From Acidimicrobiia bacterium (GTDB taxonomy: Bacteria; Acidobacteriota; Terriglobia; Bryobacterales; Bryobacteraceae): a DNA stretch of 64,000 nt. Positions 59,228-64,000 of the stretch are shown here, piece after piece. The notes beneath the pieces were generated by a model. The model did no database searches. It was not told the origin of the DNA and saw only the letters and a list, made by a program, of their open reading frames with translations. The translations under genes were made by a program, and so were the position numbers. How positions within the stretch are numbered: the first letter of the stretch is position 1; each line of letters starts with the position of its first letter. The stretch spans positions 62,001-126,000 of the forward strand of contig VFZE01000008.1 in assembly GCA_016871315.1 (NCBI GenBank). Reading direction: 5' to 3'.

Positions 59228-60811
59228 TTACCGCTTTCGAACGGGGCCCGTGTTCACCGACACCCGTGCCCGGAACGTCATCGGGCGGTGTGAACCACGC
59301 GTCCCGATCACCGACATCCGCCACAGCCCCGCCTCCGGATTCGTCATGTCCCACCGCCTCGAAATCCGCCCAGGCGTGAAACCCATCTCCTCCGCACCAG
59401 GCCCGAACTGCCGCCCCGACGGACTCGTCAAATACAGCTCCAGCGTGTGCTTGTATTCGGACCACATCACGTGAACCCACGCCGATCGCGAATTCTTCGG
59501 CACCGTGAACTGTTCCGTCCACCACTGCTCAACCGCCACCGTTCCTTCGAACCGTTTCTCGATCGCCGGCCCCTCCGGTGGCTCACCCCTTTCCTCTGCC
59601 GGAGCGCCGCCCATCGCCAGCGCCGCTCCCGGCGCATGATTGCTCGACACCACCGTCGTCTGCGCTCGCGGCGCCTTCTGCGCAAACTCCTCGAACACAA
59701 ACGGTATGCTCTGGCTCGATATCTTCTCCCCGCGCGTCACGTGCACATGCAGGTGCGTCCCAAAACTGTAGCCGCTCGAACCCGCCGTCGCCAGTGCCTG
59801 CCCCTGCTGCACGATATCTCCCGTCCGCACGCGGACCGATCCCGCCAGCAGATGCGCATAGTGACTGTAGAAGCCGTCCCCATGATCAATCGTGACGTAG
59901 TTGCCGAACCCGCGCGTCCGCAGGTTCTGCCGCAGCCCAAGATCACGCGCCGTGACAATCCCGCCTCTCATCGCCACCACTTGTGCGTTGCCGCGCGGCG
60001 CAATGTCATAGGCGTGCAGACTGTTCCCCCAATGCGAAAAGCCCCCGCGCGGACCCTGCGTCACCACCCACGGCACCCCAGCCGGCGTCGGCAACTTGTA
60101 TCCATTCGTCGAAATCGCAAGCCGGAACGGCAAGCTCGATCCGCCCGTCGGCGAACTCACCAGTAACATATACTCGCCCGCCTCCAGCGTCGGATAGCTC
60201 ACCTCCAGCCGCTCCGCCGAACCCTCCTCCGCCAAGAGATGATGCAGATAATTCCACCCGCCCGACGCCGTGTACCGCGCGATATTCACCACCGACTCCC
60301 CGTGAAACCCGGAACCCGCAATCCGCAGCCGCGTCCGCCCCTCCCCATTTACCTGCTCCACCCCCGTCACCGTGGCCGCGCCCCTTTCCGCCGCTCCTTC
60401 TATCGTGAACGTGCCCTCCGCCATCCCCGCGTCATTCGCCAACACGCGCACCTTCCACCTGCCCGGCCGCGACGCCGCCGCAAAACCCGCAACCGGCATC
60501 TGCGTCACAAAGCACAACGCCTGAGCCGCCGCCGGCATCGCCGGATAACTCGTTCTCAGCGCCACTTGCCCGCCTGGCTCAATCCACTCCACTCCTACAA
60601 CATCGCCGCGCCTCAACCCGCCCGCCTGAAAACTCACAAACACCTGCGCATCCCGAACCTCGAACCTCTCCCCCTGCTTGGATACAGCGCACCCCCGGTC
60701 GTCCGCCTCCGCCCCCATTTGCAGCCTGCTCACCCTCGGCGCCCCGGCTAGCGTCGCCACCAGCCCCAATCCCGCCACCAACCTACCGCCGCGCATGCAT
60801 ACACGTGCCAT
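59228..60811 (-). CDS. Secreted M23-type metallopeptidase
   Basis: A 527-residue exported protein (signal RLVAGLGLVATLAGA). Residues about 30-255 look like Ig/IPT-type domains (VFVSFQAGGLRRGDVVGVEW, RLRIAGSGFHGESVVNIA). The lysostaphin-type M23 domain occupies about residues 265-395: NSLHAYDIAPRG holds the HxxxD zinc pair and GTHLHVHV the HxH. A C-terminal beta-sandwich follows. It probably cuts murein cross-bridges, its own or of competitors. I chose ATG 60811; nearby ATGs are possible. Confidence 0.87.
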   Translation of the reverse strand: MARVCMRGGRLVAGLGLVATLAGAPRVSRLQMGAEADDRGCAVSKQGERFEVRDAQVFVSFQAGGLRRGDVVGVEWIEPGGQVALRTSYPAMPAAAQALCFVTQMPVAGFAAASRPGRWKVRVLANDAGMAEGTFTIEGAAERGAATVTGVEQVNGEGRTRLRIAGSGFHGESVVNIARYTASGGWNYLHHLLAEEGSAERLEVSYPTLEAGEYMLLVSSPTGGSSLPFRLAISTNGYKLPTPAGVPWVVTQGPRGGFSHWGNSLHAYDIAPRGNAQVVAMRGGIVTARDLGLRQNLRTRGFGNYVTIDHGDGFYSHYAHLLAGSVRVRTGDIVQQGQALATAGSSGYSFGTHLHVHVTRGEKISSQSIPFVFEEFAQKAPRAQTTVVSSNHAPGAALAMGGAPAEERGEPPEGPAIEKRFEGTVAVEQWWTEQFTVPKNSRSAWVHVMWSEYKHTLELYLTSPSGRQFGPGAEEMGFTPGRISRRWDMTNPEAGLWRMSVIGTRGSHRPMTFRARVSVNTGPVRKR

Positions 60812-60902
60812 CAAACCATACTTAGCATCTTGGGGCAGCGAAGGCCCATCAGAGGAATCCCCTAATCCGCCTTGGCTGATTCGCCTTACGCCGCCCGCTC
60901 GC

Positions 60903-61526
60903 CTACCGGTCCCCCCACTGCTTCTCCAACATCCGCGCATATTCCCCAGACGCGTACAGCTCGAACTCAAACTCCCCCGCCGCTATCTCCGCAAACACCG
61001 TTGCATGCTGCCGGCACATATATAGATGATCCGAGTACCGGTAATAATGCCGCACGAACTCCTCCGTCAGCATCTCCCGCCCAGGAACCTCCGCTAGCAT
61101 GCAGTTCAGCCCGATCGCTCGCATGAAGATCGCCTTGTAATCCGCCACGCCCCACTGCGTCAGCTTCGTCACCACCTTCGCCGGTGTCTGATCCACCAGC
61201 ATCTGCGCGAAACTTTGAAACTTGTACCCCTTCACTCGGATCGCCGGCTCCGATTCGGCATAATCCAGGCACTGCTCAATCCACCGCGTCAGATCACGCC
61301 CCACATAAAACAGCATCCGCAATTCGCAATACCGCCCGTCCAGCAGCCTCTGCTCCAGCTCATCCTTGCTCAACTCACCCGTCGGCAGCAGCCCCTGCAG
61401 CATCAAGCTTGCCCGCGAACTCTCCACCAGCCGCCCAGGACCGCTCGAATCGGAAAACGGATGCAATATCAACGGCGGCAGTACACGTTTCCCGCTCCTC
61501 GGCCCCGTCAAGTCGGTCATCGCCAT
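60903..61526 (-). CDS. Uncharacterised cytoplasmic protein
   Basis: A 207-residue, mostly helical protein with no signal or membrane segment. Distinct stretches are LPPLILHPFSDSSGPGRLVESSRASLMLQGLLPTGELSKDELEQRLLDGRYCELRMLFYVGRDLTRW and the C-terminal LTEEFVRHYYRYSDHLYMCRQHATVFAEI. I recognise no family. A strong GGAGGGAGAA ribosome-binding site lies directly upstream of the ATG at 61526. It stands alone between two peptidase genes, all on the minus strand. Confidence 0.7.
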   Translation of the reverse strand: MAMTDLTGPRSGKRVLPPLILHPFSDSSGPGRLVESSRASLMLQGLLPTGELSKDELEQRLLDGRYCELRMLFYVGRDLTRWIEQCLDYAESEPAIRVKGYKFQSFAQMLVDQTPAKVVTKLTQWGVADYKAIFMRAIGLNCMLAEVPGREMLTEEFVRHYYRYSDHLYMCRQHATVFAEIAAGEFEFELYASGEYARMLEKQWGDR

Positions 61527-61574
61527 TTCTCCCTCCTCATCGGTTGTTCCGCGCGGGAATGTTAGGCTTTGCCC

Positions 61575-63383
61575 TTACTTCCTCGCCTCCAATACCACAT
61601 CCACTTCCACTGGCTTCCCATCTCGCAACACTTTCACCCGCACCGTCTCCCCTACCTTGCTCGAACGTAGTGCGTACGTAAAGTCGTACAGGTTCTGGAT
61701 CGCCTTCCCTCCGTATTCCACCAAGATATCTCCGCCCTTCAACCCTGCCTTCCCCGCCGGTGACCCCTCCCGCACATCCGAAAACCGAACCCCGCTCGGC
61801 GGCTCCGCAAAGTCCGGAATGCTCCCGAAATACGGCCCATACCCGGACCCCGTTCCCGACCCCGCCGATACCGGCCGCGCCGGCGCCTCCACCTTCACAA
61901 ACTTCGGCCGCTCCTCATCACCCGCCAGCCTCTCCGTCAGCCCCGCGATGAACCCCAGCAGCTCCGCCGCCTCCGCCCCCGCAATCTTGTCCCATGTATC
62001 GCTCGGCTTGTGATAATCCGCATGCAGTCCGCTGAAAAAGAACAGCACCGGAACCTGCTTCGCCGTGAACGACGTGTGATCGCTCGACCCATACCCCGTC
62101 TGATCGGAAAACTCAAACTTCAGCCCCGCTCCACCCGCCAGCTTCTCCACCGTTTCTTTAAACGTCGTCCCCGTCCCCAGTCCCCCCACGTACACCTTCT
62201 TATCCCTGATCCGCCCAATCATGTCCATGTTGATCATCGCCGCCGCACGCTCCAGCGGATACCGCGGATTGTTCACGTAGTAGCTCGAACCCAACAGCCC
62301 CAGCTCCTCCCCCGCGAACGTCATGAGCACCACGCCCCGCGTCATCCGTGGCCGCGACCCGAAATACCGCGCCAGTTCCAGCACCCCTGCTGTCCCGCTC
62401 GCATTATCATCGGCCCCCAGATGCGGCGTCCCCGCCTGCGACGGCGACAGCGAATGCTGATACCCCAGCCCCAGGTGATCGTAGTGCGCGCCAATCACCA
62501 CATGTTCATCGGTCGTTCCCGGCACGTAACCCACCACGTTATGCACCGTCCGCGTCTCCCGCTTCACTTCCACGTTCAGATTCAGCGTCAGCTTCCCCGC
62601 CAGCGGAAAACTCTGCGGCGTCAGATCCTTATCAATCGCTCCCAGCAGTTCCTTCAAATCCTTCCCCGCCGCCGACAGCCACTTCTCGGCCACCTCCGCC
62701 TTCACATGAATATACGGAATCCCCGCATTGCTCGGACCCACTGTCCGCGCAAACGTCTCCAGCTCATCGCCCGAATTCTCATGATTCGCGCTGTCGTTGA
62801 TGAAAATCACCCCGCGCGCACCGTGCATCTTCGCATTCACCGCCTTCGAAAAGAACTGCGAATGCTCCGTGTACACCTTCCCCGCAAACACACTCTTTTC
62901 ATCGAACTCCTGCGGCTCATGCCGCACTACCAGCACGAACTTGTCCTTTACATCCAAATGAAAGTAGTCGTCGTAGTTGTACTCCCGCGCCGTGATCCCG
63001 TATCCGGCAAACACCACCCCCGCCGAAAACGTTCCGCTCGCCGAAAAATTGAACGGCACATAATCCTTGTTCAACTCCAGCTTCTGCGCGCCCTTCTCCG
63101 TCACCGCTTCCAGCCGGTTGTTCTTTCCCAGCTTCGCGTTTGTCGTCACCTGGAACGGCTGCAAATACCCGCCGTCGCCCAGCGGCTGCAACCCGTAACT
63201 CTTGAACTGCTTCGCAATATAGTTCGCCGCCTTCTCCAACTCCGGCGTCCCCGAACCACGCCCCTTCATCTCCTCCGACGCCAGGTGCTTCACATGACCC
63301 ACATACCGCTGCGCGTCAAACGGCGGCGCCGAAGCCCCGCACAAAACCAATCCCGCCGCGAAAACCCCGATAATCCGTTTCAT
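61575..63383 (-). CDS. Secreted M28 aminopeptidase with PA and PDZ domains
   Basis: A 602-residue exported zinc peptidase (signal IIGVFAAGLVLCGASA). Residues about 90-260 contain a protease-associated insert (AGVVFAGYGITAREYNYDDY, GARGVIFINDSAN). The M28 core has IGAHYDHLG, HLGADDNASGTAGVLELAR, FAGEELGLLGS, INMDMIG and the last zinc His in YGSSDHTSF and ADYHKPSDTWDKI. A C-terminal PDZ domain (GVRFSDVREGSPAGKAGLKGGDILVEYGG) follows. ATG at 63383 precedes the signal directly; upstream codons overlap the DsbA-like gene. It probably trims peptides in the periplasm. Confidence 0.93.
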   Translation of the reverse strand: MKRIIGVFAAGLVLCGASAPPFDAQRYVGHVKHLASEEMKGRGSGTPELEKAANYIAKQFKSYGLQPLGDGGYLQPFQVTTNAKLGKNNRLEAVTEKGAQKLELNKDYVPFNFSASGTFSAGVVFAGYGITAREYNYDDYFHLDVKDKFVLVVRHEPQEFDEKSVFAGKVYTEHSQFFSKAVNAKMHGARGVIFINDSANHENSGDELETFARTVGPSNAGIPYIHVKAEVAEKWLSAAGKDLKELLGAIDKDLTPQSFPLAGKLTLNLNVEVKRETRTVHNVVGYVPGTTDEHVVIGAHYDHLGLGYQHSLSPSQAGTPHLGADDNASGTAGVLELARYFGSRPRMTRGVVLMTFAGEELGLLGSSYYVNNPRYPLERAAAMINMDMIGRIRDKKVYVGGLGTGTTFKETVEKLAGGAGLKFEFSDQTGYGSSDHTSFTAKQVPVLFFFSGLHADYHKPSDTWDKIAGAEAAELLGFIAGLTERLAGDEERPKFVKVEAPARPVSAGSGTGSGYGPYFGSIPDFAEPPSGVRFSDVREGSPAGKAGLKGGDILVEYGGKAIQNLYDFTYALRSSKVGETVRVKVLRDGKPVEVDVVLEARK

Positions 63384-63385
63384 AA

Positions 63386-64000
63386 TTATTTCTGCGTCGC
63401 CGCCGGCGACAAACTCACCTGGCAGCAATTCTCTCCTGCGTTCTTATGCACCGCCTGATACCCCAATTCCATATCGATCAGCTGCCGCAGCGCCTCCCAC
63501 TGCACCGATCCCGCCAGCCGCCGCCCATTCAAAAACATCGTCGGCGTCGAACTCACCATCAAACTCCGCGCCTCCGCCATCGATTTCTCCACCTCCGCCT
63601 CCGCCGCCTTCCCCGCCACGCACGCCTCAATCGCCGCCGCATTTAGCGACTTCGCCTTGTAAAACTCCCCCGCCTTCTCCTTGAAGTTTGCCTCCGTGAT
63701 CGATGCCTGGTTCTCAAACACCCAATCGTGGTAATCCCAAAACGCCACCGGCTTCTGCTGGAACACGCACCGCCCCGCCACCGCCGCCGGCTTTGCCCAC
63801 GCATGGATCTGCGTCAGCGGATAATCCTTGAAGTACAGCCGCACCTGCGTCGGATACGCCTTCAGCAGCTTCTCCCGCAGCATCTTCGCCTCTTCCCGGC
63901 AATACCCGCACTGAAAATCGCTGAACAGCACAATCACCACCGGAGCCCCTGCCGTCCCCATACTCGGCTGCAAATCCGTCTTCAGCTTGTCCAGTTCCGC
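63386..64000 (-). CDS. DsbA-like thioredoxin-fold protein (5' end outside window)
   Basis: At least 204 residues are visible, and the frame is open to the window edge, so the real start is beyond 64000; a TTG at 63973 is not a convincing start. The thioredoxin-4/DsbA-like fold is indicated by APVVIVLFSDFQCGYCREEAKML, where CGYC is the redox site, and by STPTMFLNGRRLAG, with the cis-Pro after Thr. It is probably a periplasmic disulfide oxidase or reductase. It ends 2 bases before the M28 peptidase start. Confidence 0.9.
   Translation of the reverse strand, partial: AELDKLKTDLQPSMGTAGAPVVIVLFSDFQCGYCREEAKMLREKLLKAYPTQVRLYFKDYPLTQIHAWAKPAAVAGRCVFQQKPVAFWDYHDWVFENQASITEANFKEKAGEFYKAKSLNAAAIEACVAGKAAEAEVEKSMAEARSLMVSSTPTMFLNGRRLAGSVQWEALRQLIDMELGYQAVHKNAGENCCQVSLSPAATQK

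Overview
The window is GC-rich, densely coding DNA that most resembles the Bryobacterales/Solibacter branch of the Acidobacteriota. The best marker is the Solibacter-type C-terminal domain (TIGR03437-like) on the secreted amidase at 35840-37759. A winged-helix/TolB membrane regulator, a sulfatase, twin DUF1080 domains, secreted Gfo/Idh oxidoreductases and several small secreted proteins fit the same picture. This placement is inference from protein families; there is no rRNA in the window. I saw no tRNA, transposase, prophage gene or CRISPR array, and no stretch over 300 bases lacks a gene or gene remnant.

Layout. 1-6874: 3' end of tsaD, three secreted hydrolases (alpha/beta hydrolase, esterase-SMP-30 fusion, ceramidase-like) and an Mrp ATPase. 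6876-10560, minus: dciA-like, gatC, gatA, sodA, guaD and a small secreted Cys protein. 10599-13023: ROK kinase and xylulokinase. 13005-16556, minus: membrane glycosyltransferase-like protein, purple acid phosphatase, and a locus in which two genes survive only as joined fragments. 16649-19397: beta-CASP nuclease and Npt-type nucleotide transporter. 19399-20022, minus: another gene remnant and a zinc-ribbon miniprotein.

20157-33955 is one tight eight-gene operon around MoxR: DUF4159, a large vWA-like membrane protein, a caspase-fold protein with Ser at the Cys position, a TPR metallopeptidase, MoxR, DUF58, a BatA-like protein and a DUF4175-like coiled-coil protein. 33957-37759, minus: a c-di-GMP phosphodiesterase and the PGRP amidase.

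37829-38917 is a probable selenoprotein. The gene has an in-frame TGA in a W-TGA-P-Y-C redox motif, followed by a SECIS-like hairpin, and a DsbD-alpha-like domain is fused behind it. 38933-43933: a membrane protein, a ScyD/ScyE-like protein and a wHTH-TolB regulator. 44017-48935, minus: lpdA, lipB, a 2-oxoacid dehydrogenase E2, Gfo/Idh and DUF1572. 49004-50619: a POTRA-only protein and a nuclease remnant.

50610-55193, minus, is a compact five-gene operon. It carries the substrate-binding lipoprotein, permease and ATPase of a NitT/TauT-type importer, with a TIR-like (PF10137-type) NADase-fold gene between lipoprotein and permease and an HExxH protein at the end. 55252-64000, minus: sulfatase, double DUF1080 protein, Gfo/Idh, M23 peptidase, an unknown protein, an M28 peptidase with PDZ and a DsbA-like protein cut by the window end.

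The strongest leads are the selenoprotein, the TIR-like gene inside the ABC importer operon, the MoxR operon with its serine caspase-fold member, and the cluster of gutted genes.
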